Positions 47,505-55,707 of a DNA stretch of 64,000 nucleotides are shown piece by piece. The position numbers and the translations under genes are program-made. Source of the DNA: Paracidovorax anthurii (GTDB taxonomy: Bacteria; Pseudomonadota; Gammaproteobacteria; Burkholderiales; Burkholderiaceae_C); contig NZ_QLTA01000005.1 in NCBI RefSeq assembly GCF_003269065.1, forward strand, positions 62,001 through 126,000, in the 5' to 3' direction. How positions within the stretch are numbered: position 1 is the stretch's first letter; each line of letters starts with the position of its first letter. Under the pieces are notes generated by a model that made no database searches, had not been told where the DNA came from, and worked only from the letters and a program-made list of their open reading frames with translations.

Positions 47505-48088
47505 AACTCTCTCCCTTCTTCCATGACCTGCGCTCGGCCTACCAGTCCGAGCTGGATGACCTCGCGCTCGACTCCGAGGGCAAGGATGTGCTGCGCAAGC
47601 GCCTGGCGCAAAAGCGCGGCGAGATCGCCTTTCTCGCGCAGATGGTCGATTTCAGCCCCGAGATGGTGGCCGTGGCCTTCCACCAGGGGTTCCGCTTCCA
47701 CCGCCCGGCGGCGCTGGAGCCGTTGCTCATGCGCAGCGCGGCCGAGCTGCCGGAATGGTCCGCGCTGGACGGCGCCGTCACGCTGGAGCCCTGGGCCCAG
47801 GCGCTGGCCGACGTGGTGCTGGCCGAGCCGTCCGGCGCGCGCTTCCTGACCATCGCGGCGGTGCTCGAATACGTGCGGCAGCACAGCCGCTTCGCGGCCG
47901 CCGCCGCTGCCGAATCCGGTGCCGCGGAAGGCGAGGAGGGTGACGACGGCGAGCCGGTCGAGCGCGACGATGACGACGACGCCGGCCGCTGGAGCGCGGA
48001 CGACGCCGACGAGCCGCGCACCCGCTCCGACCGCGAGGACGCCGGCGCCGACTGGCTGGCCGACCTCGGCTTCGACCGCAAGGAATGA
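47501..48088 (+). CDS. Conserved-looking acidic protein, unknown function (J-domain cluster)
   Basis: A 195-residue soluble protein. Residues 1-130 look folded and mostly helical (FFHDLRSAYQSELDDLAL, VLRKRLAQKRGEIAFLAQM). Residues 135-180 are a very acidic low-complexity tail (Asp/Glu runs), and the end DWLADLGFDRKE may be a small C-terminal motif. No known family was recognised. Translation starts at a GTG that overlaps the stop of the J-domain gene (GTGA), which ties the two together. Confidence 0.8.
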   Translation: MKLSPFFHDLRSAYQSELDDLALDSEGKDVLRKRLAQKRGEIAFLAQMVDFSPEMVAVAFHQGFRFHRPAALEPLLMRSAAELPEWSALDGAVTLEPWAQALADVVLAEPSGARFLTIAAVLEYVRQHSRFAAAAAAESGAAEGEEGDDGEPVERDDDDDAGRWSADDADEPRTRSDREDAGADWLADLGFDRKE

Positions 48089-48139
48089 CGCGCCGGCCCG
48101 TCCTGCGCCCCTGAAACGCTTCTACGACCGCACCCGCCC

Positions 48140-48895
48140 ATGTCCCGACACCTCGCACTCATCACCCAGACCCAGAGCCTGATCGCCGCCGGCGACATCG
48201 TGGGCGCCGAATCCGCGCTGGCCGACCTGGCGGACGCCGAGGGCGACGGCGCGCTGGTGGAGGTGCTGGGCGAGCTGGCGCCCAAGGACGTGCTGGCGGT
48301 GATGCGCGAGTACGACGAATCCCGGGCCTCGGTCGTCAACATGCTGGTGACGCCGCAGCAATTCGCCCGGGCGCTGGTGCTCGAAAAGCAATACAAGGAC
48401 GTCACCCACACGCACCTGCGCAGCATGCTGAACGCGGTGGTCTTCCGTGGCGACGTGGAGCCGCTGGAGTTCATCACGGCCATCGGCGACACCGAGGGCG
48501 GCAGCGAGGCGCTGGCCCACTATTTCGCCGAGAAGTGGAGCCGGCTGGAGGCCTTCGCGCGCACCGGCACCTTCGACGCCACGGAGGATTACGGCTCCGC
48601 GCTCACGGAAGACCAGCTCTTCGACGTGGCCTACGCGCCCCCGCGCGTCGAGCAGGACGAGGTGGCCGACCGCGACTGGATGCAGCTCGCCTGGCTGCTG
48701 CGCTACCAGTGCCCGGACCTGTTCATCGAGACCCTGCTGGTGCTGCGCGCCAAGGCGCAGGCCCACGACCTGGGGCTGGGCGACGAGGAGGGGGACGAGG
48801 GCGATGCGGGCGACGGCAAGTTCGAGACCAGCGAGACCGACCGGGGCAAGGCGACGCCCGCCGCGCGCGCCTCCGACGAGGAATCGGCCATCTGA
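48140..48895 (+). CDS. Acidic helical protein, unknown function (J-domain cluster)
   Basis: A 251-residue soluble protein, mainly helical, beginning MSRHLALITQTQSLIAAGD. Residues 15-120 look like helix pairs (ALADLADAEGDGALVEVLGEL, PKDVLAVMREYDESRASVVNMLV). A conserved-looking centre HFAEKWSRLEAFARTG-type segment follows, and the tail after residue 215 is acidic and disordered. No signal peptide or membrane helix. No family was recognised. It lies 51 bases after the previous gene and 16 before the next. Confidence 0.78.
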   Translation: MSRHLALITQTQSLIAAGDIVGAESALADLADAEGDGALVEVLGELAPKDVLAVMREYDESRASVVNMLVTPQQFARALVLEKQYKDVTHTHLRSMLNAVVFRGDVEPLEFITAIGDTEGGSEALAHYFAEKWSRLEAFARTGTFDATEDYGSALTEDQLFDVAYAPPRVEQDEVADRDWMQLAWLLRYQCPDLFIETLLVLRAKAQAHDLGLGDEEGDEGDAGDGKFETSETDRGKATPAARASDEESAI

Positions 48896-48911
48896 GCCCG
48901 GGGCCGCCGCG

Positions 48912-50204
48912 ATGACCTCCCCCGCAACCGATCCCGCCGCGGCCGGCGCCGCGCCCGCGACGGCGCTCTCCCTGCACGATGCCCGCCCGTTCTTCGAGAA
49001 GGCGCTGGTGCACGGCATCCGGCACGGCATCATCCCGGCCGACAAACTGGCGGCCATCGAGGCCGACGCGCCCAAGGGCATGGTGCAGATCGCCCGCTAC
49101 TTCGGCACCGAGTTCCTGCGCCCCGAGCTGGAGAAGGCGCGCGAGCGCATCGTGAACCTCGTGAGCCTGGACCTGCTGGAGGAGAGCGGCGGCGACCTGG
49201 GGCGCGCGGCCCAGGTGCTGCGCGATCACACCCTCCTGTCGCGCTCCAAGGCGGGCTCCGACCGGCTGCGCCGCCTGATCGCCCTGCCGCAGGACAGCAA
49301 CTTCGGCTTCCTCTCGACGACCGGCGAGCCTGACGTGCACCAGCTGGCCGCGTGGTCGCTGCGCGGCCATGCCGAATACCGCGCCGAGCTGGCGCGCCGC
49401 ACGGCGATCGCCGCCGAGGTGGCGGCCGCGCGCTGGTTCGCCGAGGGCCTGGGGCTCGACGAGGAGGCCCTGGAGGAGGGCGCCGCCGACGCCCAGGCCG
49501 TGGTGCGCATGGGCCTGCTGTGGGGGTGGATGCACCCCGCCGCCGAGGCGTGGCCGCACGCCGCGGCGTTCGAGAAGCGCCTTGCGGCGCTGCGGCGCAA
49601 GGCCGTGAAGGTGCCCGCGCAGCTTCCCCTGCCGCCGGACATGCCGCCCGAGGCCGCCGACGCCGCGCAGGCGCACCGGTCGGCCGTGCTGGCCGACGCC
49701 GCGCGGGTGCTGGACCCGGCGGTGCCCCCGCGCGCGCTGCTCAAGCCGATGGGAAGCTTCCGGGCGCGCTACTTCCTGGTGGACGACCCGCTGGCCGAGG
49801 TGGACGGCTACCACCACGGCCTCGATGCGATGGTGGAGGAGGGCGACGACAGCGAGCCCCCCGCATCCGCCAGCAAGACCTGGGCGCGCACCACGCAGGG
49901 CCACGAGGACGAGCACTCGCTGCTGACGCTGTTCCTGTGCCTGGCGGCGGGCGTGCCCCGCAAGACCGTGCTGACCGGCAAGGCCGCCGCGAGCCTGGTG
50001 CGCCGGGTGCGCAAGCACGGCTGGCAGCCGGAACTGGCGGCCGGGTTCATCCGCGACCATGCGGCGGGCGCCCTGCAGCCGGGGTATCTGGCGCTCTGGA
50101 GCAGCTTCGTGGACGAGGCCCGCGCCACCCTGTGCAACGACCGGGACGAGAGCCTGCAGGAGGCCCTGGCGTGGCTGCGGCGTGAATGCCACGTGGGGGC
50201 TTGA
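48912..50204 (+). CDS. 430-residue protein of unknown function (J-domain cluster)
   Basis: A 430-residue soluble protein. It begins after an Ala/Pro stretch with LHDARPFFEKALVHGIRHGIIPADKLAAIEADAPKG and has a middle part rich in Ala and Arg helices. Near the C-terminus are GHEDEHSLLTLFLCLAAGVPRKTVL, a charged helix, and FVDEARATLCNDRDESLQEAL. No catalytic motif was recognised. It is the last and largest gene in the J-domain cluster; the ATG at 48912 gives the whole folded part, and no strong ribosome binding site is seen. Confidence 0.78.
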   Translation: MTSPATDPAAAGAAPATALSLHDARPFFEKALVHGIRHGIIPADKLAAIEADAPKGMVQIARYFGTEFLRPELEKARERIVNLVSLDLLEESGGDLGRAAQVLRDHTLLSRSKAGSDRLRRLIALPQDSNFGFLSTTGEPDVHQLAAWSLRGHAEYRAELARRTAIAAEVAAARWFAEGLGLDEEALEEGAADAQAVVRMGLLWGWMHPAAEAWPHAAAFEKRLAALRRKAVKVPAQLPLPPDMPPEAADAAQAHRSAVLADAARVLDPAVPPRALLKPMGSFRARYFLVDDPLAEVDGYHHGLDAMVEEGDDSEPPASASKTWARTTQGHEDEHSLLTLFLCLAAGVPRKTVLTGKAAASLVRRVRKHGWQPELAAGFIRDHAAGALQPGYLALWSSFVDEARATLCNDRDESLQEALAWLRRECHVGA

Positions 50205-50234
50205 AGAACAACCCCCTGTGGCGCTGCGCGCCAT

Positions 50235-50267
50235 CCCCCTTCTCTCGCGCTGCGCGCGGGAAGGGGG
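50235..50267. repeat. Long near-perfect hairpin
   Basis: Fifteen-base arms (50235-50249 and 50253-50267) with two mismatches around a CTG loop, 30 bases after the last J-cluster stop. There is no T run, so it is not a classical terminator; it resembles a REP-like element and could stabilise the 3' end of the mRNA. Confidence 0.55.
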
Positions 50268-50394
50268 ACAACGCCGGTGGCCGGGCGGAGCCCGCTCCAC
50301 GGCGTTTGCTGGCATGGCCTGCTCCGCGGCCATCGGACGGGTAGCGCAGCGCCGGTTTTATACGCCGGGGGGATGCTATGGTTGCGGATGTCGG

Positions 50395-50461
50395 TTTGCT
50401 ATCTAATTGGTAGCGTGGTATGCAGCAGATCCGGCGACATGGGGGCGTTTTGGCCTGAAAT
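50395..50461 (+). repeat. Dispersed short repeat, copy B
   Basis: A 67-base element: TTTGCTA, then AATTGGTAGCGTG, ATCCGGCGACATGGGGGCG, TTTTGG and CCTGAAAT. Near-identical to copy C exactly 114 bases downstream and related to copy A after fabI. Confidence 0.8.
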
Positions 50462-50508
50462 CATTGACGGGGTGACCATCCTGGGGCTTTGCACGGCGCT
50501 GGCATTGG

Positions 50509-50575
50509 TTTGCTATTGAATTGGTAGCGTGATGTGCAATGAATCCGGCGACGTGGGGGCGTTTTGATCTGAAAT
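50509..50575 (+). repeat. Dispersed short repeat, copy C
   Basis: A 67-base element in the same orientation as copy B, differing at scattered positions (mostly in the TATCT/TATTG and TGCAGC/TGCAAT parts) but of identical length, ending TCTGAAAT. Confidence 0.8.
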
Positions 50576-50619
50576 TACCGGCTGGGTGGCCACCCGGGGG
50601 CTCCCGCGCGGTCAGGGGC

Positions 50620-50652
50620 AAAAAAAAGCCGCCCGGGTGAATTCCGGGCGGC
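50620..50652 (-). terminator. Terminator of the small cysteine-rich gene
   Basis: Arms GCCGCCCGG / CCGGGCGGC around a seven-base loop; on the minus strand followed by eight T. It lies 116 bases after the stop of the gene ending at 50769. Confidence 0.9.
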
Positions 50653-50768
50653 GGTGCTGCCGGGACGTGCAACGTTCAAAAATCCCCGGGAGTATGCGGA
50701 TGGCACTTCATGAACGTCTTTCGGCACACGTGCGGCAGCACGAAAAAAGCGGGGGCCTGCGCTGCCGC

Positions 50769-51137
50769 TCAGGGGCAGGCACCCCGGGTGGTGGTGAAGA
50801 TGGCGACGCCATTCAGGTAGAGGGTCACCTTCAGGCCCTGCGGAAGGATGCCGCAGGTTTCGCAGCAGGCCTTCAGCGGGCCGTGGGGCGGGATCGGCAG
50901 CGGCAGGGTCACCCGCTGGGGGCCGAGCAACGGGATGCGGAAGCAGGCCTGTTGCGTGGCCGGGTCGTAGGCGGCATCGACGCAGGCCCGGATCTGGAGC
51001 GCATCGACACCCTGCAGGGTTGCCTGGAGGGCCCCGAAACCGTCGGGGGCCGGGTCTGCGAAGCCCGTCACCGCGAAGTTCCTCACGTGCCCGGAATCCG
51101 GGGAGAGGGTGTCGTGTCGGCAGTGGCAGTCGGACAT
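50769..51137 (-). CDS. Small cysteine-rich protein of unknown function
   Basis: A 122-residue protein with eight cysteines: C4 and C6 in MSDCHCRHD, C52, C65, C91, C92 and C95 in LKACCETCG, and C121 next to the end. There is no signal peptide. The body has beta-like segments (VRNFAVTGFADPAPDGF, LKVTLYLNGVAIFTTTRG). The cysteine clusters suggest metal binding. No family was recognised. It is downstream of the MNIO operon on the same strand, with a 316-base gap and its own terminator, so a link to that system is possible but unproven. AGGAAAG lies upstream of the ATG. Confidence 0.65.
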   Translation of the reverse strand: MSDCHCRHDTLSPDSGHVRNFAVTGFADPAPDGFGALQATLQGVDALQIRACVDAAYDPATQQACFRIPLLGPQRVTLPLPIPPHGPLKACCETCGILPQGLKVTLYLNGVAIFTTTRGACP

Positions 51138-51453
51138 GGGAGTGGCTCTTTCCTGGTGTCTGGCGGCGGACCCGCTGCCCGCGGGGCGTGCCGCGGCCTG
51201 CATGGAGGGCATCCGCCGTGGCGCCTCCCGCCCCCGCTTCGTGCCTGAACGGCCCGATCCGAAGCACGCGCGCATCGGGGGCAGGGCCGGCGCATGCCGG
51301 GCCCTGCTGCGGAAGGTCGCCCACGCATTACGCGCGGGCGGGCCGACCGGATTCATGCGGCTTCGCAGCCCAAAAGATCACTGCGTTGCTTTGCCGTGCC
51401 ACTGCACCGTTTGCAGCCTCGCGCCTGGTTCTCTCCTGGATGGCCAACCCGTG
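51138..51453. other. 316-base gap upstream of the cysteine-rich gene, little structure
   Basis: No gene or terminator was recognised. It presumably holds the promoter of the cysteine-rich gene on the minus strand; a TGGCACG box at 51401-51395 has no matching -12 element. Confidence 0.5.
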
Positions 51454-52284
51454 TCACGCGCCGGATGCCACGGGTTCCTGGGCCACGAAGAAGCCGGCCT
51501 GCAGCCAGGGCTGGCGGACCTCGGTGCGCCACGAGTGCGCCACCGCGTCCAGGGGGTGCCCGGTGCCGTCCGCGATGGCCTGCAGCGCCTGGGGGATGCC
51601 GCCCCGGGCCTGGACCTCGGCCAGGAAGCGGTGGTGCAGCGGGCTGACGGGATAGGTGTGGGTCAGGTAGTCGCGGCGCACGATCAGGGCATGGAACGGC
51701 CGGGCCTGCGGCGGTTGCGGGTCGCGGCCGGCGCGCACTTCGTGGTAGTACCAGGCCACGGGATAGCGGCCGGTGACGAGCACCGCGCAGGGCTGCAGCA
51801 CCAGTTCGCCGTCCGGCGTGGCCTCGCCGGGCCAGGGCCGGCCCTCGTGGCCGGGGGCGTCGAACAGGTGGTAGAGCACCCGCTCGTAGCGGGCCAGGTC
51901 CACCATGAAGTCGATCCACGTCTCCCGCTGCGCGGGCGGCAGGTCGTGGTCCGGGCGCGTGTCCTCCAGCCATTGCGGGAAATGCCGCCCCAGCTCGTAC
52001 AGCGTGTGGCTGCGCGAGGGATGGGCCTGCAGGTATTCGGTGGCGAACGCATGGAAGACGTCCGGGCCCAGCGCATGGCGGGTCGCGGGGAACTGCTCCT
52101 GCAGGCAGTGCACGAGCCGCAGGAGGTAGCTGCGCTGGTAGATCGCCAGGCAGGCCGCGGCGCCGAGGTGGGCCCCCGGCTCCAGGAGCGCGCTGGCGGC
52201 GCGCGGGGGGGCGCTGCCGGGGTGGACGAGGGCGTCCAGCATCCATTGCTGGACATCCGCCAGCGTTTCGGGCGCCGGGGTCAT
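51454..52284 (-). CDS. DUF2063 protein (HvfC/BufC-type partner of an MNIO enzyme)
   Basis: A 276-residue protein. The N-terminal helical domain has the DUF2063 pattern ([12 protein letters not shown], then [28 protein letters not shown], and [23 protein letters not shown]). A C-terminal beta-rich domain follows ([20 protein letters not shown]). DUF2063 proteins work with DUF692/MNIO enzymes and are thought to recognise or present the substrate peptide. Its ATG overlaps the stop of the MNIO gene by four bases (ATGA), so the two are translated together. Last gene of the three-gene operon. Confidence 0.88.
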   Translation of the reverse strand: MTPAPETLADVQQWMLDALVHPGSAPPRAASALLEPGAHLGAAACLAIYQRSYLLRLVHCLQEQFPATRHALGPDVFHAFATEYLQAHPSRSHTLYELGRHFPQWLEDTRPDHDLPPAQRETWIDFMVDLARYERVLYHLFDAPGHEGRPWPGEATPDGELVLQPCAVLVTGRYPVAWYYHEVRAGRDPQPPQARPFHALIVRRDYLTHTYPVSPLHHRFLAEVQARGGIPQALQAIADGTGHPLDAVAHSWRTEVRQPWLQAGFFVAQEPVASGA

Positions 52285-53243
52285 GCCGGATGTCCCATGG
52301 CCACCTCGGGCACCATGAAATCGAGGGGCGTGGACACGGCCGTCCGCGCGCCCGCCGCGGGCCGGGGCGGGCCGGGCGGCCGTGGCGCGGCCCCGGGGCC
52401 GATGAATTCCCGGGCGCGCAGCACCTCGGCGTGCAGCGTCTCGAAATCGGGCACGTCGCCGTCCCATTCGAGCAGGGTGGCCGCGCCCTGGCTGCGCTGC
52501 CATGCCACGCGGAACAGGGCCCACACCGCGTCGCTCACCGGCTGGTCGTGGGTGTCCACGATGTGGGTGCCGCAATGCTGGTGCCCGGCCAGGTGCAGTT
52601 GCACCACGCGATCGAACGGGAAGGCCCCGAGGTAGTCCATCGGGTCGGTGCCGGCATTGAAGCAGCTCACATGCACGTTGTTGACGTCCAGCAGCAGCAG
52701 GCAGCCCGTGGCATCGCACAGGGCCCGCAGGAACTCGGGCTCGGAGAGGGTGGAGTGCCTGAAGCGCACGTAGGTGCTGGGGTTCTCCAGCACCAGCGGC
52801 CGCTCCAGCACGTCCTGCACCTGCCGCACGCGCCGGATGACGTGCGCGAGGGTCTCCTCGGTCAGCGGCAGCGGCAGCAGGTCGTGGCTGTTGATGCCCT
52901 GCACCCCCGTCCAGCACAGGTGGTCGCTCACCCAGCGCGCGGCCACCTCGTCGGCCAGTTGCCGCAGCCGCCGCAGGTAGCCCGCGTCCAGCGGGTCGGT
53001 GCTGCCGATCGACAGCGAAACCCCGTGCAGGACCACGGGATAGCGCTCGGCGATCCAGCGCAGCACGGCCCGGGGCCGCCCCCCGGAGTCCATGAAGTTC
53101 TCGGAGATGGCCTCGAACCAGTCCACCGGGGGCCGGTGGGCCTGGATGTGGCCGAAGTGCTGGTTGCGCAGGCCCACGCCGAGGCCCAGCCGGGCGTCCT
53201 GCGGAAAGCCGCCCATGCGATGGGCCACGGACGGGGGCTTCAC
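52281..53243 (-). CDS. DUF692/MNIO-family multinuclear iron oxidative enzyme (HvfB/BufB-like)
   Basis: A 320-residue TIM-barrel protein. It opens with [15 protein letters not shown] and has the expected metal ligands in order: H73 ([12 protein letters not shown]), D107/H108 (SDHLCW), E153 (VLENPSTYV), D186, N189 and H191 ([14 protein letters not shown]), H217 (VQLHLAGH), D230/H232 (VDTHDQPV) and E259 (LLEWDGD). Enzymes of this family (MbnB, TglH, ChrH, BufB) use two or three irons to rewrite cysteines in peptides. The GTG at 53243 overlaps the stop of the ferritin-like gene (GTGA); the ATG at 53216 is the alternative. The C-terminal 40 residues are Pro/Ala-rich. Confidence 0.9.
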   Translation of the reverse strand: MKPPSVAHRMGGFPQDARLGLGVGLRNQHFGHIQAHRPPVDWFEAISENFMDSGGRPRAVLRWIAERYPVVLHGVSLSIGSTDPLDAGYLRRLRQLADEVAARWVSDHLCWTGVQGINSHDLLPLPLTEETLAHVIRRVRQVQDVLERPLVLENPSTYVRFRHSTLSEPEFLRALCDATGCLLLLDVNNVHVSCFNAGTDPMDYLGAFPFDRVVQLHLAGHQHCGTHIVDTHDQPVSDAVWALFRVAWQRSQGAATLLEWDGDVPDFETLHAEVLRAREFIGPGAAPRPPGPPRPAAGARTAVSTPLDFMVPEVAMGHPA

Positions 53244-55303
53244 GCGCAGCTTCCGGCGCCGCTCATGCCGCTGGCGCCGCAGGCCGTCATGCCCTGGCCG
53301 CTGTAGTCCTGGATCCACCCGATGGTCGGCCCGTAGCGGAACAGCTCGGGGTGCGGCAGCGGGGGCTCGGCCGGCAGCGACGGATTCTTCTCGCGCAGCT
53401 GCGGCCAGGTTTTCTCCGCGAACACGGCCCGTGCGCGCCCCCAGACGCTCTTGCCGCGGTTGGGGCCGGCCGTGCTGAAGCGCTCGGCATTGATCGGGGT
53501 GGCGCAGGAGCCCAGCGTGGCGCAGTCGTTGGCGCCGGGGTGGTTCTGCTCCTGTCCCGTGCCGTAGAGCCCGCAGCCGCCCTGGCCCGCGCAGGCGTTC
53601 TTGACGTGGCAGGTGTGGTCGGACACCTGCGGCTGGGCGGGGTTGGCGTAGTCGTACTCCAGCGCGGTGGAGCAGTAGCCCTGCCCGGCGCAGGCGTTGT
53701 CCCGGGTGCGGCCCTGGCCCTGGCATTGGTTCAGGCCCATGCAGGCATGGCGTGCCTCGCCGTCCTGCAGTGCGTCCGGGCCCGGCGGGTTGGCGGGGAA
53801 GCGGGGAATGCCGTGGTACTTGCCGCTGTCGCACGGCGCGGCTTCGGCCGGCTTCCAGAGGCTGCTCACGTCGGGCAGCGTGGGGATCATGCGGACGTAG
53901 TACTGCAGTTCGCTCTGGGTGTACCAGGCGGCGTTGCCGTACTGCGCATCGATTTCGCCGCACAGGTTCACGAGGGTCGCGAAGGCGTTCTCGCGCGGGC
54001 CCAGGTCGATGTTCTCGAAGGTCGGGGCGAGGCGCGGGCTGGCGGTGGTGGTGCTGACCTGCTGCAGGGAGACCTTGCGCATGGACTGGATGATCTTGTC
54101 CAGGATCCAGATCATCGAGCGGTGCAGGGCCTGGTTGAAGTATTTTTTCTGGTCCTGGGGCTTCTGCAGGAAGATGCTCTCCGTCATGATCAGCATGTAC
54201 TGGTAGAGGCCGCTCACCAGGTTGGCGACGTCGCGCTGCCCGGCCGGATAGCCGGCCGCCACGGGGTTGTCGGGAAAGTCGAAGACGATGGTGGCCAGCT
54301 CCTGCGGGCTGAACTGCCGCGCGGCGGGCTCGGGCGGGCGGGGGTGGCGCGGCAGCTTTTCATGGTGCGGGTCGTAGCCCTGCAGCCGGGACTGCAGCTT
54401 CAGGAACTTGTAGTAGTGCGACCATTCCTGGTGCGATGCGTCGTCGAACTTTTCGGGGCCGAAGCCTTCGCCCTGGGCATCGATCGTCTGGATGGCCTGC
54501 AGCGCGCGTTCGCGCGAGTCGATGGTGATCAGCGCGGAGGCGCCGGCATGCGCGTCCTCGCGGCTGGCGAAGGCCGCCACCGAGGCCGCCGACCCGGCCT
54601 GCGCCGGGGCCACGGGGCAGCGCGCGTCGAACCGCTGCTCCGGGTAGGCGGTGTCGATGCTGTTGGACGAGTAGTTGCCGGGCTGGATCTGGTGGCGCGC
54701 CTGGCCCCGCCGGAAATCCGCGTCGGTGATGTGCCGGCAGCTGATGATGCAGCGGATGTAGGAATAGATCTGCCCGATGGTCTTCCAGTGGTCGGACTCG
54801 GGCGGCGCGTCGCTGGCCGCCGGGTACTCGATTTCGAGGAACTTCCACAGCTGCTGCAGCGACAGCCGGGCCAGCGGCAGGGACAGGGGCTGGTGGTCCG
54901 GCCCGAGCTTGCCGTGCGCCGGCAGGTTGCTGGGGAACGGGGAGGGCGACCGCAGGTAGAGCTGCGGCAGCTGGCCCAGCGAGTACAGGATGTTGGAGGA
55001 CAGCGACATGTGCAGCATCTCCTCCACCGCGATGCTCATGACCGTCGCGCCGGCCTCGTCCGCGAACCGCGACAGCTCGGTGTCCGGGAAGCCCGCCGGG
55101 GTGCGGTCGATCGAGTAGTAGGTGTAGAGGTAGAGCGGAATGGTCGCCAGCTCCACCTCGATCGCGATCTGCAGGTGGGCCTGCAATTCGGAGAGGGCGC
55201 GGGCCGGGGTCCAGTGGGCGTCCAGATGGTGCACCAGGCGCTGCTCGGCTGCGGTCAGGGGGCGTACGGGAAGGGCGTGGGAGGTCGTGGCGTGGGGTTG
55301 CAT
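53240..55303 (-). CDS. Ferritin-like (VioB/iminophenyl-pyruvate-dimer-synthase fold) protein with C-terminal Cys-x5-Cys repeats
   Basis: A 687-residue cytosolic protein. Residues about 35-310 form a ferritin-like domain with likely di-iron ligands E51 ([12 protein letters not shown]), E95 and H98 (VEEMLHMS) and E293 and H296 (QEWSHYYKF). This is the PF12902-type fold of VioB. A helical middle part (331-480) follows. The C-terminal part is cysteine-rich: C491, C521, C527, C538, C544, C565, C571, C577, C594, C600, C675 and C686. Most lie in C-x5-C units such as NACAGQGYC and [10 protein letters not shown], resembling the peptides modified by MNIO enzymes. It is first in the operon and overlaps the MNIO gene. 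The start 55303 has no clear ribosome site. Confidence 0.82.
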   Translation of the reverse strand: MQPHATTSHALPVRPLTAAEQRLVHHLDAHWTPARALSELQAHLQIAIEVELATIPLYLYTYYSIDRTPAGFPDTELSRFADEAGATVMSIAVEEMLHMSLSSNILYSLGQLPQLYLRSPSPFPSNLPAHGKLGPDHQPLSLPLARLSLQQLWKFLEIEYPAASDAPPESDHWKTIGQIYSYIRCIISCRHITDADFRRGQARHQIQPGNYSSNSIDTAYPEQRFDARCPVAPAQAGSAASVAAFASREDAHAGASALITIDSRERALQAIQTIDAQGEGFGPEKFDDASHQEWSHYYKFLKLQSRLQGYDPHHEKLPRHPRPPEPAARQFSPQELATIVFDFPDNPVAAGYPAGQRDVANLVSGLYQYMLIMTESIFLQKPQDQKKYFNQALHRSMIWILDKIIQSMRKVSLQQVSTTTASPRLAPTFENIDLGPRENAFATLVNLCGEIDAQYGNAAWYTQSELQYYVRMIPTLPDVSSLWKPAEAAPCDSGKYHGIPRFPANPPGPDALQDGEARHACMGLNQCQGQGRTRDNACAGQGYCSTALEYDYANPAQPQVSDHTCHVKNACAGQGGCGLYGTGQEQNHPGANDCATLGSCATPINAERFSTAGPNRGKSVWGRARAVFAEKTWPQLREKNPSLPAEPPLPHPELFRYGPTIGWIQDYSGQGMTACGASGMSGAGSCA

Positions 55304-55707
55304 GGTGGGGCGTGGGGTGGTTCTTCTTTGGGGGCATGCCGGGTGCACTCTGGTGCGCCGGCGATTGGTAGCGGTGGGTGGCGTGGGCCGTGGGAGCTTC
55401 CTCTCTCTTCCTCCTTGCTTGTCGTTTTCAATCGCTGTTGTCATTTTCGACCGTTGGCGCGGTAGTTGCTAATCCGTGGCCGGTCGATGCAGGGCGCAGT
55501 CTGCATGGGCCGGCGGCGCCGCCTCTCGGTGTATTCCCTGTTGCTGCCGCACAGGGTCGGAGAAATTTTCTTCATGGTGGCATGCCGCTGCCTTTCATCG
55601 CATCTTTAGAATCCTGAAGCGTTCTGAAACATATCTATGAAGGGTGGGGTGGCCAGCCTGCCGGGAGGGGATCACGCAGGTTCGTCGTTCACTGCCCTCG
55701 GAAATCC
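55304..55707. promoter_or_regulatory. 404-base divergent control region of the MNIO and FAD-oxidoreductase operons
   Basis: Markedly less GC-rich than its surroundings, especially 55575-55640. It has TAGAAT at 55607-55612 as a possible -10 for the rightward genes. The near-repeat TCCTGAA / TTCTGAA at 55612-55628 follows it and could be a regulator site. No good -35 or operator could be proven. Confidence 0.4.

Larger units (their letters stand above)
50205..50768. other. 564-base gap with hairpin and repeats, no gene
   Basis: Between the J-domain cluster and the small cysteine-rich gene. It holds a long GC hairpin (50235-50267), a stretch rich in CGG/GCC, two copies of the dispersed repeat 114 bases apart, and the terminator of the next minus-strand gene. 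Open frames here on the minus strand only reflect the repeats. Confidence 0.7.

Noticed and set aside
50395-50575. Possible CRISPR array
   Set aside because: Only two units, each 67 bases with several differences and a 47-base spacer; no cas genes in the window.
50403-50672. Minus-strand frame containing two near-identical peptide segments
   Set aside because: The repeat in the peptide comes from copies B and C of the intergenic DNA repeat; no start signal or family.
51387-51401. Sigma-54-like promoter on the minus strand upstream of the cysteine-rich gene
   Set aside because: TGGCACG is present, but the -12 element reads AGCA instead of TTGC at the right spacing.
53351-55465. 704-residue open frame opposite the ferritin-like gene
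   Set aside because: Composition is typical of antisense reading of GC-rich codons; the minus-strand protein has clear diiron and cysteine motifs.
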